Positions 42,317 through 52,800 of a stretch of DNA of 64,000 bases are shown in pieces. The position numbers and the translations under genes were made by a program. Source of the DNA: Pseudonocardia oroxyli (GTDB lineage Bacteria; Actinomycetota; Actinomycetes; Mycobacteriales; Pseudonocardiaceae); the NCBI RefSeq assembly GCF_900102195.1, contig NZ_FNBE01000006.1, positions 1 through 64,000 on the forward strand, written 5' to 3'. The notes under the pieces are model-generated. The model was not told where the DNA came from. It saw only the letters and a list, made by a program, of their open reading frames with translations, and made no database searches. Numbering within the stretch: the first letter of the stretch is position 1; every line of letters starts with the position of its first letter.

Positions 42317-43885
42317 ATGGGGGCCGTGACGCTCCGCTCCGCGCTCTCCGCCGCGCTCGGGACCTCCCGGGCACTCGTCGCGCTGACCCGCTCCGGAGTC
42401 GTCCGGCCGGTCCGGCCGGACCGGCTCGTCACCGGGCTGGCCGGGCTCGCCCGGTACCGGCTCACCCTGGCGGGCGGATACGCGTTCGGCGCCGCCCGCC
42501 ACCCGGACCGGCCCGCGATCGTCGACGACGCGGGCACCCTCACCTACGCCGACGTGCACCGTCGCACCGAGGGGATGGCCCGCGGTCTGGCGCGGCGCGG
42601 GGTCACCGCGGACACCCGCGTCGGGGTGTTGTGCCGCAACCACCGCACGGCCGTCGAGGCCATGGTGACCGGGTCGAAGCTCGGGGCGGACGTCGTCCTG
42701 CTCAACACCGGCATGTCCCCCGGACAGCTCGCCGAGGTCGCCGCCGAGCTGACCCTGCACACGGTCGTCGCGGACGAGGAGTTCGCCTATCCCGACGCCC
42801 TGACCGACACCGAGTTCGACGCCCTCGCCGACACCCCCGGCGCACCCGTCCCGCGGCCCGCCCGCGAGGGTCGGATGATCGTGCTCACCTCCGGCACCAC
42901 CGGCACCCCGAAGGGCGCGCGCCGCCCACCGATCTCGAACCTCGGGCCGGCGGCCGCCATCCTGTCCGTCATCCCGCTGCGCGCCGCCGATCCCGCGCTG
43001 ATCGCCGCACCGCTGTTCCACACCTGGGGCAACGCGGGCCTGCTGCTGATCCTGCTCCAGGGCGGCACCGTGGTGCTGCGCAGGAAGTTCGAACCCGAGG
43101 ACCTCCTGGACACCGTCGAGCGCGAGTCCGTCGAGGTGATCATCGGGGTGCCGGTCATGGTCCAGCGGCTCTACGAGACCGGCGAGCCGTGGCGCGGGCA
43201 CCGCCCCCGCGTCGTCGCGGTGTCGGGATCGGCGCTGCCGAGCGGGCTGGCCGAGCGGTTCATGGACCGCTACGGAGACGTCCTCTACAACCTCTACGGC
43301 TCCACCGAGGTGTCCTGGGTCAGCATCGCGAGCCCGCGCGACCTGCGGGAGGCACCCGGCACCGCGGGGCACCCGCCCGCGGGCACGGTCCTGCGGATCC
43401 TCGACGAGGACGGCCGGGCCGTCCCGCCGAACACCGAGGGCCGCGTCTTCGTCGGCAACGACATGCCGTTCGAGGGCTACACCCGTCCCGGCGCCGAGAT
43501 CGAGACGCACGACGGCCTCATCGGCACCGGGGACGTCGGGCACCTGGACGACGCGGGCCGCCTCCACCTCACCGGCCGCGGCGACGACATGATCGTCTCG
43601 GGCGGCGAGAACGTCCACCCCGGACCGGTCGAGGACCTGATCGCCGCGTCCGACGACGTGCGGGAGGTCGCCGTCGTCGGGGTGCCGGACGAGCGTTTCG
43701 GCCAGCGCCTGGCCGCCTACGTCGTGCGCGCGCCGGGGGCCACCGTGGACGAGGACGGCATCCGCGACCTGGTCCGTGCGAAGGCCGCCCGCTACGCGGT
43801 CCCCCGGGACGTCGTCTTCCTGGACGAGCTGCCCCGTAATCAGACCGGGAAGGTCGTCAGCAGAGAGTTACCAGGCGTGCGCTGA
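42317..43885 (+). CDS. FadD-like fatty acid-CoA ligase
   Basis: A 522-residue adenylate-forming ligase: TSGTTGTPKGARR (P-loop), LYNLYGSTEVSWVSIAS (A5), GLIGTGDVGHLDDAGRLHLTGR (A7/A8), SGGENVHPGPVEDLIAA and the C-terminal PRNQTGKVVSRELPG with the catalytic Lys. The long N-terminus with an amphipathic segment is typical of actinobacterial FadD proteins acting on medium or long acyl chains. The ATG at 42317 is used; GTGs at 42314 and 42326 are alternatives. It stands alone after the glycosylation operon. Confidence 0.9.
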   Translation: MGAVTLRSALSAALGTSRALVALTRSGVVRPVRPDRLVTGLAGLARYRLTLAGGYAFGAARHPDRPAIVDDAGTLTYADVHRRTEGMARGLARRGVTADTRVGVLCRNHRTAVEAMVTGSKLGADVVLLNTGMSPGQLAEVAAELTLHTVVADEEFAYPDALTDTEFDALADTPGAPVPRPAREGRMIVLTSGTTGTPKGARRPPISNLGPAAAILSVIPLRAADPALIAAPLFHTWGNAGLLLILLQGGTVVLRRKFEPEDLLDTVERESVEVIIGVPVMVQRLYETGEPWRGHRPRVVAVSGSALPSGLAERFMDRYGDVLYNLYGSTEVSWVSIASPRDLREAPGTAGHPPAGTVLRILDEDGRAVPPNTEGRVFVGNDMPFEGYTRPGAEIETHDGLIGTGDVGHLDDAGRLHLTGRGDDMIVSGGENVHPGPVEDLIAASDDVREVAVVGVPDERFGQRLAAYVVRAPGATVDEDGIRDLVRAKAARYAVPRDVVFLDELPRNQTGKVVSRELPGVR

Positions 43886-43913
43886 GCGCGTCGTTCCAGG
43901 TCACCCGTGCGAT

Positions 43914-43935
43914 TTAGGTGACCCTTAGGTAGAGT
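43914..43935 (+). promoter_or_regulatory. leaderless promoter with iron-box-like repeats
   Basis: TTAGGT occurs twice (43914-43919 and 43925-43930), 11 bp apart, overlapping a TAGAGT -10 hexamer (43930-43935) that lies 6 nt before the ATG at 43942. TTAGGT is the half-sequence of DtxR/IdeR iron boxes, so iron-dependent repression is possible. The copies are direct rather than inverted, which weakens this reading. Confidence 0.45.
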
Positions 43936-43941
43936 CCCGTC

Positions 43942-44823
43942 ATGGCCGGGGAACCGCTGGAGCGCTGCTCGGGGGTCGCGCGCCTGCTCGCCGAACCCCT
44001 CCCCGGTACGGCCCCGGTGGCGCAGCGACTGGTGTTCGTGGAGAGCGTCGGGGCGTGGCCGCGGTCGGTGGACCGCCATCCCGATCCGGCGATCGCCGGG
44101 CTCGCCGCCCGGGCCGCGGACGCCGGGCGGAAGGTCCTCCTGATCCGCAGGCCGGGCCGTCGTCTCGCGCCGGACGCGCCGCGCACGGTGCTGGTCGCGG
44201 ACGTCGCGCCGGGTGCCGCGCGGGTCGGGCGCTTCCTGGTCGACGGACCCGCCAACCTCGCCGCACTCCCCCTGGACACCGGCGGGGAGCCCGTCACCCA
44301 CCCGTCCCTGCTGGTCTGCACGCACGGCACGCGGGACGTGTGCTGCGCGATCGAGGGCCGGGCGCTGGCCGCGGCGGTGGCCGAGACCGGCCAGGTGGAC
44401 GTCTGGGAGTGCTCGCACCTGGGCGGGCACCGCTTCGCCCCCACCGCACTCGTCCTGCCCACCGGCTACCTCTACGGGCGCCTGGACCCGGCGAATGCCG
44501 TCGCCGCGGCCAAGGCCGCGGGCGCGGGCGAGGTGGAGACCGCGCACTGCCGCGGGCGGATGGCGTGGACGGCGGCGGGTCAGGTCGCCGAGCTCGCGGT
44601 CCGTGAGCACACCGGCCTGCGGGATGCGGACGCGCTGGGCGTGACCGAGGTGAGCATGAGCACGGAGCCGTTCACCCGGGTCGTCGTGTCCGGGATCGGC
44701 GCGCAGTGGGAGGTGCGGGTCGAGGAGCAGCGGGGTCCGGCGCGGCCGCTGTCCTGCGCGGGAACCCTCGAGCGGTGCGCCCCGCTGGTGGCCACCGCGG
44801 TCCATTCGGTGACCCGGGCATGA
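43942..44823 (+). CDS. sucrase/ferredoxin-like [2Fe-2S] thioredoxin-fold protein
   Basis: A 293-residue protein of the Suc_Fer-like family, marked by LLVCTHGTRDVCCAIEGR (C-x-H-G-x-x-D-x-C-C) and CSHLGGHRFAP (H-x-x-G-G-H), which together bind a [2Fe-2S] cluster in a thioredoxin fold. Related proteins reduce ferric siderophores or act as electron carriers; the partner is unknown. The start is leaderless (TAGAGT 6 nt upstream). A strong hairpin 2 bp after its stop separates it from the tRNA cluster. Confidence 0.82.
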   Translation: MAGEPLERCSGVARLLAEPLPGTAPVAQRLVFVESVGAWPRSVDRHPDPAIAGLAARAADAGRKVLLIRRPGRRLAPDAPRTVLVADVAPGAARVGRFLVDGPANLAALPLDTGGEPVTHPSLLVCTHGTRDVCCAIEGRALAAAVAETGQVDVWECSHLGGHRFAPTALVLPTGYLYGRLDPANAVAAAKAAGAGEVETAHCRGRMAWTAAGQVAELAVREHTGLRDADALGVTEVSMSTEPFTRVVVSGIGAQWEVRVEEQRGPARPLSCAGTLERCAPLVATAVHSVTRA

Positions 44824-44825
44824 AA

Positions 44826-44861
44826 GAGATCCCCATCCCGGCGCACCGGAATGGGGATCTC
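44826..44861. terminator. bidirectional terminator hairpin
   Basis: GAGATCCCCATCCCGG (44826-44841) and CCGGAATGGGGATCTC (44846-44861) form a 16-bp stem with one mismatch and a CGCA loop, between the Suc_Fer-like stop and the 3' end of the first tRNA-Glu. It is followed by GTTCTGT on the plus strand. It can end transcription from both sides. Confidence 0.8.
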
Positions 44862-44867
44862 GTTCTG

Positions 44868-44940
44868 TAGTCCCGACGGGATTTGAACCCGCGCTACCGC
44901 CTTGAGAGGGCGGCGTCCTAGGCCGCTAGACGACGGGACC
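44868..44940 (-). tRNA. tRNA-Glu (anticodon CTC), copy 1
   Basis: Read on the minus strand from 44940: acceptor GGTCCCG with CGGGACT, D arm region TCGTCTAGCGGCCTAGGACG, anticodon loop with CTC (CCGCCCTCTCAAGGCGG), T arm GCGGG TTCAAAT CCCGT. CCA is not encoded. All 73 bases are identical to the second copy at 45001-45073. Confidence 0.95.
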
Positions 44941-45000
44941 AGGAACAGCACACAACACTTTCTCCAGCATCGAAAACCGCAGCTGTGCTGGGCTTTCGCG

Positions 45001-45073
45001 TAGTCCCGACGGGATTTGAACCCGCGCTACCGCCTTGAGAGGGCGGCGTCCTAGGCCGCTAGACGACGGGACC
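45001..45073 (-). tRNA. tRNA-Glu (anticodon CTC), copy 2
   Basis: Identical over 73 bases to the tRNA at 44868-44940; the copies are 133 bp apart. The 60-bp spacer between them is not repeated. It lies upstream of copy 1 in the direction of transcription. Confidence 0.95.
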
Positions 45074-45117
45074 TGGACATGCTGATGAAATTGCTGGAAA
45101 CAGTGTGTGTGTTTCCG

Positions 45118-45189
45118 CTGGGGTACCAGGACTCGAACCTAGACTAACTGAACCAGAATCAGTCGTGCTGCCAATTACACCATACCCCA
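45118..45189 (-). tRNA. tRNA-Gln (anticodon CTG)
   Basis: Read on the minus strand from 45189: acceptor TGGGGTA/TACCCCA, the typical U1-A72 pair of tRNA-Gln, D arm GGTGTAATTGGCAGCAC, anticodon loop ATTCTGGTT (CTG), T arm TAGG TTCGAGT CCTGG and discriminator G. It lies between gltX and the two tRNA-Glu genes on the same strand, so all four may be cotranscribed. Confidence 0.95.
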
Positions 45190-45246
45190 AGGAGACAGCC
45201 GGACAGTCTGCAGTAGCCCCGCCCGGCGTCCCTTGCAGAGAAGACT

Positions 45247-46713
45247 CTAGACCACGCCTCCCGAGCCCTGCACGGCACCCCCCAGTCGGCGCAGCGAGAC
45301 CACCCGACCCAGCAGTTCCATGGACTCGTAGAGCGGCGGCGACACGGTGCGGCCGCTGATCGCGACGCGGATCGGGCCGAACGCCTTCCGCGGCTTGAGC
45401 CCCAGGCCCTCGACGAGGGACTCCTTCAGGGACTCCTCGATCGCCGCCGTCGTCCACTCCGGGAGGGACTCGAGACCCTTGATCGCCGCGTCGAGGATCG
45501 GCCCGGCGTCCGGGCCGAGGTTCTTCGCGGCGGCGTCGGGGTCGATCTCGAGCTCGTCGACGAAGAGGAAGGCCAGCATGCGCGCCGCGTCGGACAGCAC
45601 GACGGAGCGTTCCTGCACGAGCGGCGCCGCGGCGGTGAGCACCGGGTCGTCCGCGGCCACGGTGAGGCCGATCGCCGCCAGGTACGGGACCACCCGCGCC
45701 GCGAAGTCCGCGGGGTCCAGGGCGCGCAGGTGCGCGGCGTTGATCGCCTCGGCCTTCTTCAGGTCGAAGCGGGCGGCGTTCGAGGAGACCCGGGAGACGT
45801 CGAACGCCTCGACCATCTCGGCGAGCGAGAAGACGTCCCGGTCCTCGGCGATCGACCAGCCGAGCAGCGCGAGGTAGTTGAGCAGGCCCTCCGGGAGGAA
45901 CCCGCGGTCGCGGTAGAGGAACAGGTTGGACTGCGGGTCCCGCTTGGAGAGCTTGCGGCTGCCCTCGCCGGTGACCAGCGGGAGGTGCGCGTAGGTCAGC
46001 GGGCCCTCGCCGATCCCGACCCGCGCCAGCGCTTCGAGCAGCGCGATCTGCCGCGGGGTGGAGGCCAGCAGGTCCTCGCCGCGCAGGACGTGGGTGATGC
46101 CCATGAGCGCGTCGTCGAGCGGGTTGGTCAGCGGGTAGAGCGGCGTGCCGTCCCCGCGGGCCAGCACGAAGTCCGGCACGGTGCCCTGCTTGAACGTGAT
46201 CTCGCCGCGGATCAGGTCGGTGAACACGATGTCGCGGTCCGGCATGCGCAGCCGGTAGACGGGCTTGCGGCCCTCGGCGCGGAAGGCCTGCTTCTGCTCC
46301 TCGGTGAGCGCACGGTCGGCGTTGTCGTAGCCCAGCTTCGGGTCGCGCCCGGCGGCCCTGTGGCGGGCCTCGATCTCCTCGGCGGAGGAGTAGGACTCGT
46401 AGACCTCGCCCGCCTGCACGAGCCGCCCGAGCGCGTCCCGGTAGAGGTCGCCGCGCTCGCTCTGCCGGTAGGGGCCGTGCGGGCCGCCCTGCTCGGGGCC
46501 CTCGTCCCAGTCGAGACCGAGCCAGCGCAACGCGTCGAGGATCGCCTCGTAGCTCTCGACGCTGTCCCGCTGCGCGTCGGTGTCCTCGATCCGGAACACG
46601 AAGTCGCCCTGGTGGTGGCGGGCGTGCGCCCAGTTGAACAGGGCGGTGCGGATCAGCCCGACGTGCGGGGTGCCGGTGGGCGAGGGACAGAAGCGGACGC
46701 GGACTCTACTCAT
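45247..46713 (-). CDS. gltX: glutamyl-tRNA synthetase
   Basis: A 488-residue class I synthetase: HIGH-type [19 protein letters not shown], tRNA and Glu pocket [18 protein letters not shown]-type GSRKLSKRD and a helical anticodon-binding C-terminus. It charges tRNA-Glu and, in actinobacteria, also tRNA-Gln as a substrate for the GatCAB amidotransferase (family knowledge). The three tRNA genes just downstream on the same strand are exactly these substrates. The ATG at 46713 is chosen over an upstream in-frame ATG at 46770 because [14 protein letters not shown] matches the family N-terminus. Confidence 0.96.
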   Translation of the reverse strand: MSRVRVRFCPSPTGTPHVGLIRTALFNWAHARHHQGDFVFRIEDTDAQRDSVESYEAILDALRWLGLDWDEGPEQGGPHGPYRQSERGDLYRDALGRLVQAGEVYESYSSAEEIEARHRAAGRDPKLGYDNADRALTEEQKQAFRAEGRKPVYRLRMPDRDIVFTDLIRGEITFKQGTVPDFVLARGDGTPLYPLTNPLDDALMGITHVLRGEDLLASTPRQIALLEALARVGIGEGPLTYAHLPLVTGEGSRKLSKRDPQSNLFLYRDRGFLPEGLLNYLALLGWSIAEDRDVFSLAEMVEAFDVSRVSSNAARFDLKKAEAINAAHLRALDPADFAARVVPYLAAIGLTVAADDPVLTAAAPLVQERSVVLSDAARMLAFLFVDELEIDPDAAAKNLGPDAGPILDAAIKGLESLPEWTTAAIEESLKESLVEGLGLKPRKAFGPIRVAISGRTVSPPLYESMELLGRVVSLRRLGGAVQGSGGVV

Positions 46714-46778
46714 GGTGGGGCCGAGAATATCCCTGCATCGCTGGTGCTCGCGGGCGGTGGGAGCGTACATTTCAACGC

Positions 46779-48053
46779 ATGATGAATAACGCGGTGATCG
46801 TCGGTGGTGGTCCGGCCGGGATGGTGCTCGGCCTGCTGCTCGCCCGGGCGGGCGTGGAGGTCACCGTGCTGGAGAAGCACGCGGACTTCCTGCGCGATTT
46901 CCGCGGCGACACCGTGCACCCCTCCACCCTCGAGCTGCTCGACGAGCTGGGTCTGGGCGAGCGGTTCGACGCCCTGCCCCAGCGTCGGATCTCGTCGGTG
47001 AACGCGGTGCTCGACGGGGGCACGCTCCGGATCGGGGACTTCGGCCTGCTGCGCTCCCCGCGGCCCTACGTCGCACTCGTCCCGCAGTGGGACTTCCTCG
47101 ACCTGCTGGCCGAGGCCGCCGCCGCGGAGCCGACCTTCACCCTGATCCGCAACGCGGAGGTCACCGGGCTGGTGCGCTCGGGGGACCGCGTGACCGGGGT
47201 GCGGTGGACGGATCGGTCGACCGGCGCGGAGCACACGCTGGAGGCCGCGCTGACGGTCGGGTGCGACGGGCGGCGGTCCGTGGTCCGGGCGGCGGCCGGG
47301 CTGCGCGGGCGGGCGTTCGGGGTCCCGCTCGACGTCGAATGGTTCCGGCTGCCCCGGGAGGCGGACGACCCCGTGGGCGGGCTCGGCCGGTTCACCCGCG
47401 GCCAGTTCGCCGTGATGATCGACCGCGGGGACTACTGGCAGTGCGGGTACCTGGTCCGCAAGGGCGGCGACGGCCCGCTGCGGGCGCTCGGCATCGACGC
47501 GCTACGCCGCAGGCTCGCCCGTCTGATCCCGTTCACCGCGGACCGCGTGGGCGCCCTGCGGTCCTGGGAGGACGTCTCGATGCTCGACGTCCGCATCGAC
47601 CGCCTCCGCCGCTGGTTCCGCCCGGGCCTGCTGCTGATCGGCGACGCCGCGCACGCGATGTCCCCGGTGGGCGGGGTGGGCATCAACCTGGCGGTCGCGG
47701 ACGCCGTGGCGGCGGCCCGGCACGTCGCGCCCGCCCTCCGCGTCGGGTCGGCCTCGTCCGTGCCGCTCGCGCGTGTGCAGGCTCGGCGGTGGCTGCCCGC
47801 CGCGGTCATCCAGACCGTGCAGCGGGCCGCCCACCACGTGCTCCTGTCCCGGTCGCTGCGCATCGACCCGGACGCGGCCCTCCCCGAGCGGACGGAGCTG
47901 CCCGCGCCGGTGCGGTTCGTGCAGCGCCACCCGCGCCTGCAGATCGTCCCGGCGAGGCTCTTCGGCCTCGGCCTGCTCCAGGAGCACGCCCCCGCCTGGG
48001 CCCGCCGCGCCCCCGCAGTCGACGGTGGTGTGATCGTCGGGTCCACATCCTGA
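46779..48053 (+). CDS. FAD-dependent aromatic-hydroxylase-like monooxygenase (PHBH family)
   Basis: A 424-residue group A flavoprotein monooxygenase: [31 protein letters not shown] (FAD GxGxxG), DG-type motif [15 protein letters not shown] (FAD/NAD contact), and [28 protein letters not shown] (ribityl contact). It would hydroxylate an aromatic or polyketide substrate using NAD(P)H. TACATT 7 nt before the ATG at 46779 suggests a leaderless mRNA. It is divergent from gltX with 65 bp between the starts. Confidence 0.9.
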   Translation: MMNNAVIVGGGPAGMVLGLLLARAGVEVTVLEKHADFLRDFRGDTVHPSTLELLDELGLGERFDALPQRRISSVNAVLDGGTLRIGDFGLLRSPRPYVALVPQWDFLDLLAEAAAAEPTFTLIRNAEVTGLVRSGDRVTGVRWTDRSTGAEHTLEAALTVGCDGRRSVVRAAAGLRGRAFGVPLDVEWFRLPREADDPVGGLGRFTRGQFAVMIDRGDYWQCGYLVRKGGDGPLRALGIDALRRRLARLIPFTADRVGALRSWEDVSMLDVRIDRLRRWFRPGLLLIGDAAHAMSPVGGVGINLAVADAVAAARHVAPALRVGSASSVPLARVQARRWLPAAVIQTVQRAAHHVLLSRSLRIDPDAALPERTELPAPVRFVQRHPRLQIVPARLFGLGLLQEHAPAWARRAPAVDGGVIVGSTS

Positions 48054-48144
48054 GATGACTTGCCGGCAGTCGGTGGGGCGCCTCGAAGATGGAGGAGCAC
48101 CGCGGCACATCGGCGTGCCGCAGGCCCGAGTCCCGGGAGGAACC

Positions 48145-48459
48145 GTGCCAGTCAGCTTGACCGTCCTGTACCACCACCCCGCCGACGCGGCGGCGTTCGA
48201 CAAGCACTACACCGAGGTGCACGCGCCGCTCGCGGCCAAGATGCCGGACCTGCAGTCCTACACGGTCGTCCGGCCCGGGCCCGGCCCGGACGGGTCCGCG
48301 CCCGCCTACCACCTCGTGGCGACGCTGACCTGGCCGTCGCCGGAGGCGATGCAGAGCTCGATGGCCGGCCCGGAAGGCCAGGCGGGCAACGCCGATCTCG
48401 CGAACTTCGCGCAGGCCGGGACCACGTTCCTCATCGGCGGCGTCGAGCAGGTCGTCTGA
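48145..48459 (+). CDS. EthD-family protein
   Basis: A 104-residue alpha/beta dimeric protein: LTVLYHHPADAAAFDKHYTEVHAPLAAKMPDLQSYTVV, the characteristic EthD core with a conserved His (VHAPL), then YHLVATLTWPSPEAMQSSM and TTFLIGG. Family members assist ring-cleavage or polyketide chemistry. The GTG at 48145 follows GGGAGGAA. It is on the same strand as the FAD monooxygenase 91 bp upstream and may belong to the same transcription unit. Confidence 0.87.
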   Translation: MPVSLTVLYHHPADAAAFDKHYTEVHAPLAAKMPDLQSYTVVRPGPGPDGSAPAYHLVATLTWPSPEAMQSSMAGPEGQAGNADLANFAQAGTTFLIGGVEQVV

Positions 48460-48465
48460 GGATCC

Positions 48466-48535
48466 GCGCCTTCGGCGCCCGTGCGTGGTAAGTGGTGCCA
48501 GAGCACCACTTACCACGCACGGGCGCCGGAGGCGC
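48466..48535. repeat. family A palindrome, copy 4, extended to a 33-bp stem
   Basis: The core is GTGCGTGGTAAGTGGTGC (48481-48498), CAGA, GCACCACTTACCACGCAC (48503-48520), identical to copy 1. Here 15 further bases on each side (GCGCCTTCGGCGCCC and GGGCGCCGGAGGCGC) also pair, with one G-T wobble, giving a 33-bp stem. Its right end is the last base of the leuB stop codon (48535), and it starts 6 bp after the EthD stop. It thus fills the whole gap between two convergent genes. Confidence 0.95.
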
Positions 48536-49578
48536 TAGTTCGCCGCGGCGGTGTCCCGGCTCGACACCAGGGCCGCGAGCCGGTCGCCGATGGCCTGGGT
48601 GTGGCCGGTCGCGCTGTGGTCGCGCGTCGCGAGGTCGAAGGCCACCGCGGCCTCGATGCGCCGCGCGGACTCCTGCTGGCCGACGTGGTCCAGCAGCAGG
48701 GCGACGGACAGCACCGCCGCCGTCGGGTCCGCGATGCCCTGGCCCGCGATGTCCGGCGCCGAGCCGTGGACCGGCTCGAACATCGACGGGTTGCGGCCGG
48801 AGGCGTCGATGTTGCCGCTGGCCGCGAGCCCGATGCCACCGGTGACGGCCGCCGCGAGGTCGGTGAGGATGTCGCCGAACAGGTTGTCGGTGACGATGAC
48901 GTCGAACCGGCCCGGGTCCGTGACCAGGTGGATCGTCGTGGCGTCGACGTGCTGGTAGGCCACCGAGACGTCCGGGTGCTCGAGCGAGACCTCCTCCACG
49001 ATCCGGGACCAGAGGGCCCCGGCGAAGGTCAGCACGTTGGTCTTGTGCACCAGGGTCAGGTGCTTGCGGGGGCGGCGCTCGGCGCGGGCGAACGCGTCCC
49101 GCACCACCCGCTCGACGCCGAACGCGGTGTTCTGGCTGACCTCGGTCGCGATCTCGTGCGGGGTGTCCTTGCGGAGCAGGCCGCCGGTGCCGACGTACGG
49201 GCCCTCGGTCCCCTCGCGCACCACGACCAGGTCGATCTCGGCGTTGCCCGAGAGCGGGCCGCGCACGCCGGGGTACAGCCGCGCCGGGCGCAGGTTCACG
49301 TGGTGGTCGAGCTCGAACCGCAGGCGCAGCAGCAGGCCGCGCTCGAGGATGCCGCTGGGGACCGACGGGTCGCCGACGGCACCGAGCAGGATGGCGTCGT
49401 GCTGCTGGAGCTCGGTCAGGACCGTCTCGGGCAGCAGCTCGCCGGTGGAGTGCCACCGGGCCGCGCCGAGGTCGTACGTCGTGGTCTCCACGTCGGGGGT
49501 CACCTCGGTCAAGACCTTGAGGGCCTCGTCGATGACCTCCGGTCCGATGCCGTCGCCGGGAATGACCGCAAGACGCAT
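48535..49578 (-). CDS. leuB: 3-isopropylmalate dehydrogenase
   Basis: A 347-residue decarboxylating dehydrogenase of leucine synthesis: [15 protein letters not shown] start, [21 protein letters not shown] (substrate arginines), [10 protein letters not shown] (catalytic Lys), [23 protein letters not shown] (metal Asp) and [29 protein letters not shown] (NAD site). The ATG at 49578 follows an AGAGGAC. No leuC or leuD is nearby. Its stop overlaps the end of an extended palindrome. The 236 bp upstream (49579-49814) contain no evident gene. Confidence 0.96.
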   Translation of the reverse strand: MRLAVIPGDGIGPEVIDEALKVLTEVTPDVETTTYDLGAARWHSTGELLPETVLTELQQHDAILLGAVGDPSVPSGILERGLLLRLRFELDHHVNLRPARLYPGVRGPLSGNAEIDLVVVREGTEGPYVGTGGLLRKDTPHEIATEVSQNTAFGVERVVRDAFARAERRPRKHLTLVHKTNVLTFAGALWSRIVEEVSLEHPDVSVAYQHVDATTIHLVTDPGRFDVIVTDNLFGDILTDLAAAVTGGIGLAASGNIDASGRNPSMFEPVHGSAPDIAGQGIADPTAAVLSVALLLDHVGQQESARRIEAAVAFDLATRDHSATGHTQAIGDRLAALVSSRDTAAAN

Positions 49579-49814
49579 GCTGCTCGACTGTCCTCTCTGA
49601 TCCGGCCGCACTCGTCGCGGCCGTGGGGGCGATCGCACGCTACTAGCCGGAACCGCCGCCGAACGCCACCGTCCACCCCATCGGGGTCACCCGGGACGGT
49701 GAACTCGTGCCACCCGGCCCGCCGGCACCCGACCGACACACCCCCGAGTGGGTGTGATTGTGCGCCCCGGCACCGACACGCCCGACGGCGGGGTCCCCCA
49801 CGGTCGCGGCCCAC

Positions 49815-52800
49815 TCACCCGTTCGGGTCAGGCAGGACCGCCGCTCGGGTGCCCTCCCCGTTCTGCGGGACCACTACCAGCAGCGCTCCGCCGGGGTCCG
49901 GGAGGCGGGTGCCCGCGTCGGCGGGGGTCAGCAACGGAGCGTCTCCGGCGGGGACCCAGGGCGCGAGATCGACCACGTCGACCGGTGCGGTGGGCTCGCC
50001 CCCCGGCGTCGTGACGTCCACCGGCCCGTAGTCGCCCTCGACCCTGACCTGCATGGACAGCGGTCTCCCCGGCGCGGCGCCGAGCACGGACAGCCGCACC
50101 GGCAGGACCCAGGTGTCGGTGTCGAAGACCCGGGAGTCGACGTCCCCCGGGAGCCCGTTGACCGGGAGGGTGTCCAGCTCGCGGCCCTCGGCGTCGACCA
50201 CCCGAGCGACCAGCACGTCGGTCTCGGGGACCTTCACCAGCCCGACGGCGCGGTCGACGACCCCGTCGCCGTCCACGTCGAACCCGACGGTCGGGACGGT
50301 CGTGGCGCCGACGTCCGGCAGGGTGCCCCACATGGACACGGCGATGCCGATCGTGTCGCCCGCCCGAGCGGCGCCCACCCAGCGGACGTCCCCGCCCCGG
50401 CCGGTCTCCCCCGTGACGCACCCGAGCGCCCGGCCCGGCGCGCAGGCCGGCAGCTCGGGGCTGCTCGCGAGCAGGGAGAACACACCCGCCCGGGACCGGT
50501 AGGCCTCGCTGCCGCTCCCCTGGTCCAGGCCCGCGCCGCCCAGCACGATCCCGTCGCCGCCGCGCTGCGCCGTGAGTGTCGAGACCGGTCTCGGGGCCGA
50601 GGTGACCGGGACGCGCACCTCGCGGCCGCCCGCGGTGAGCACGATCCGGCCGGACGCGTCCGCGACGTACTGCCGGGGTCGTCCGTGCTGGACCGGGCTC
50701 ATCGTGGGGTCGAGGGTGTGTCGCAGCGCGTCGGCCTGCGCGGTGAGGGTGACCGTCAGCGCGCCGGGCACGCCCGGCGCCACGGTGATCGACACCCCGG
50801 GCACCGTCGTGATCGGCTCGTACCGGGCGGCGGAGACCGGCCCGCTGACCTGGATCGTCCGGGTCCGGGTCACGGTCTGCCCGGCGGGCACCTCGACGAC
50901 CCCGAACCCGACGCCGACGGCCGCCCCGTCGCCCGCCAGGACCGGTGGGTCGAGGGCGGCCCTCGCGTCCACCCGCCCACCACCGACCCGCATCGGCGCC
51001 TGGAGCCCGCTGGGCGCGGTGGCGGCTCGGACGTCCGCGGCCGTGGTGACGATCGCCGTCTTGACCTGCGTCGGCGTCCAGTCGGGGTGGGCCTCGCGGA
51101 CCAGCGCCGCGACGCCGGCGACGAACGGCCCGGCCATGGACGTGCCGGTCTCGCTGATCCGGCCCGAGCCGGTGCCCGCGGCGGCCGACACGATCGTCTC
51201 GCCGGGCGCGGCCACGTCCGGCTTCACCCCGGGGCCGCGGGTGCCCCGCGCGGAGCTCTCGCTGACGGTGTCGGCGATCCCGGGGACCCGGGTCGCCACG
51301 GTGCCCGCGAGGGTGCCGTCGAGGTGCACCCGGACCGGGCCCGCGCCGCGCAGGACGGCGGTCGAGGGGCCGTCGAGCTGGAACATCGGGATCGTGGCGT
51401 TGCCGGCGATCCGGGCGCCGCCCTGGTCACCGTCGGTGGCGAGCAGGACGCCGACCGCCCCCGCGGCCTGGGCGTTGTCCGCGCGCACGGCCGAGCCGCA
51501 GGCCCGTTCCGCGGGCCACTCCAGCAGGGCGATCGCGCCCCGCACTCCGTCGAACGGGGCGCAGCCCTCCCCGCCGACGGCCACGACCGGCGCCGTGACG
51601 TCGAGGGTCCCCGTGAAGTCGACGCCGTACTGGCCGGTCAGCTGCGGCCCGCCCACGATCTGCGCCGCGTCGAGGAGCACGCCCGCGTCCCGGACGCTCG
51701 CCACGGCGATCGCGCCGGGTGCGGTCGCCGGCGCGCCGACGGCGTCGGTCACGTCGCCGCCGTTCCCCGCGGCGGCGACCACGGTGACCCCGGCGTCGAC
51801 CAGGCGTGCGACGAAGTCGTTCACCGGGTCGTCGGCGGGCGCGAAGTCCGTGCCGAGGGAGAGGTTGACGACGTCCAGCCGGTCGGTGAGGTCGCCGTCG
51901 CCGTCGGGGTCCAGGGCCCGGTCGAGGGCCTGCGGCAGGAGCGCGGTCGCACCCGCGCAGCCGAAGACGCGGATCGCGTAGAGCCGGGCCTGCGGCGCGG
52001 CGCCGGGCCCGATCCGCATCGCGTCGAGGCTCTCGGGGCCCAGCGCGGAGTAGTCGCCGGTGAAGGTGCTGCCGTCCGCGTTCACGCCGTAGCCCGCGGC
52101 GCTCCCGGCGACGTGGGTGCCGTGGCCCTCGCAGTCGAGCGGGTCGTCGTCGGGGCGCGGGACGGTGCGGGACGGGTCGGTGCTCGCCGAGTCGTAGTCG
52201 TCGCCCGCGAGATCGACGCCGCCGACGACCTTCGCCGTCGGGAACGTCCGGGGCCCGCGGAAGGCCTCGACGGTGCCGGGTCCGCCGAAGTCCGCGTGCG
52301 TGTAGTCGATGCCCGTGTCGACGATCCCGATCCGGACGCCCGCGCCGAGCCTGCCGGTGTCCTGCCAGGTCCGCATGGTCCCGGCGAGCTGGGCGGCCGA
52401 GGCGTTGCTCGGGCGGGCGTCGCTGATCCGGCGGACCGAGCGCACCCCCGGGAGCGCGGCGATCCGGGCGGCCGCGGCGGGGTCTGCGCGGACCGCGACG
52501 CCGGGCACGGCGTTGTGGGTGCGGTAGAGCTCGCGCTCGCCCTCGGCGCCGCGCAGCTGGTCCAGCACCGCGTCGGCGTGGGCGTCGACGCGGGCGCGGG
52601 TGCCCTCGACCATCCGACGGGCGGCGTCCTCGCCCCGGGGCAGCGCGGCCCGCCAGTCCGCCTCCGCGGCGCTGTCGTCGAACTCGACGAACACGGCGCT
52701 CGGCGCGGTGCTGGGCGCGGTGACAGGCGCGGTGACAGGCGCCGCTTCCGCGGGTGGCGCGACGACGACCACCGCCAGCACCGCCGCGACGACCACCATC

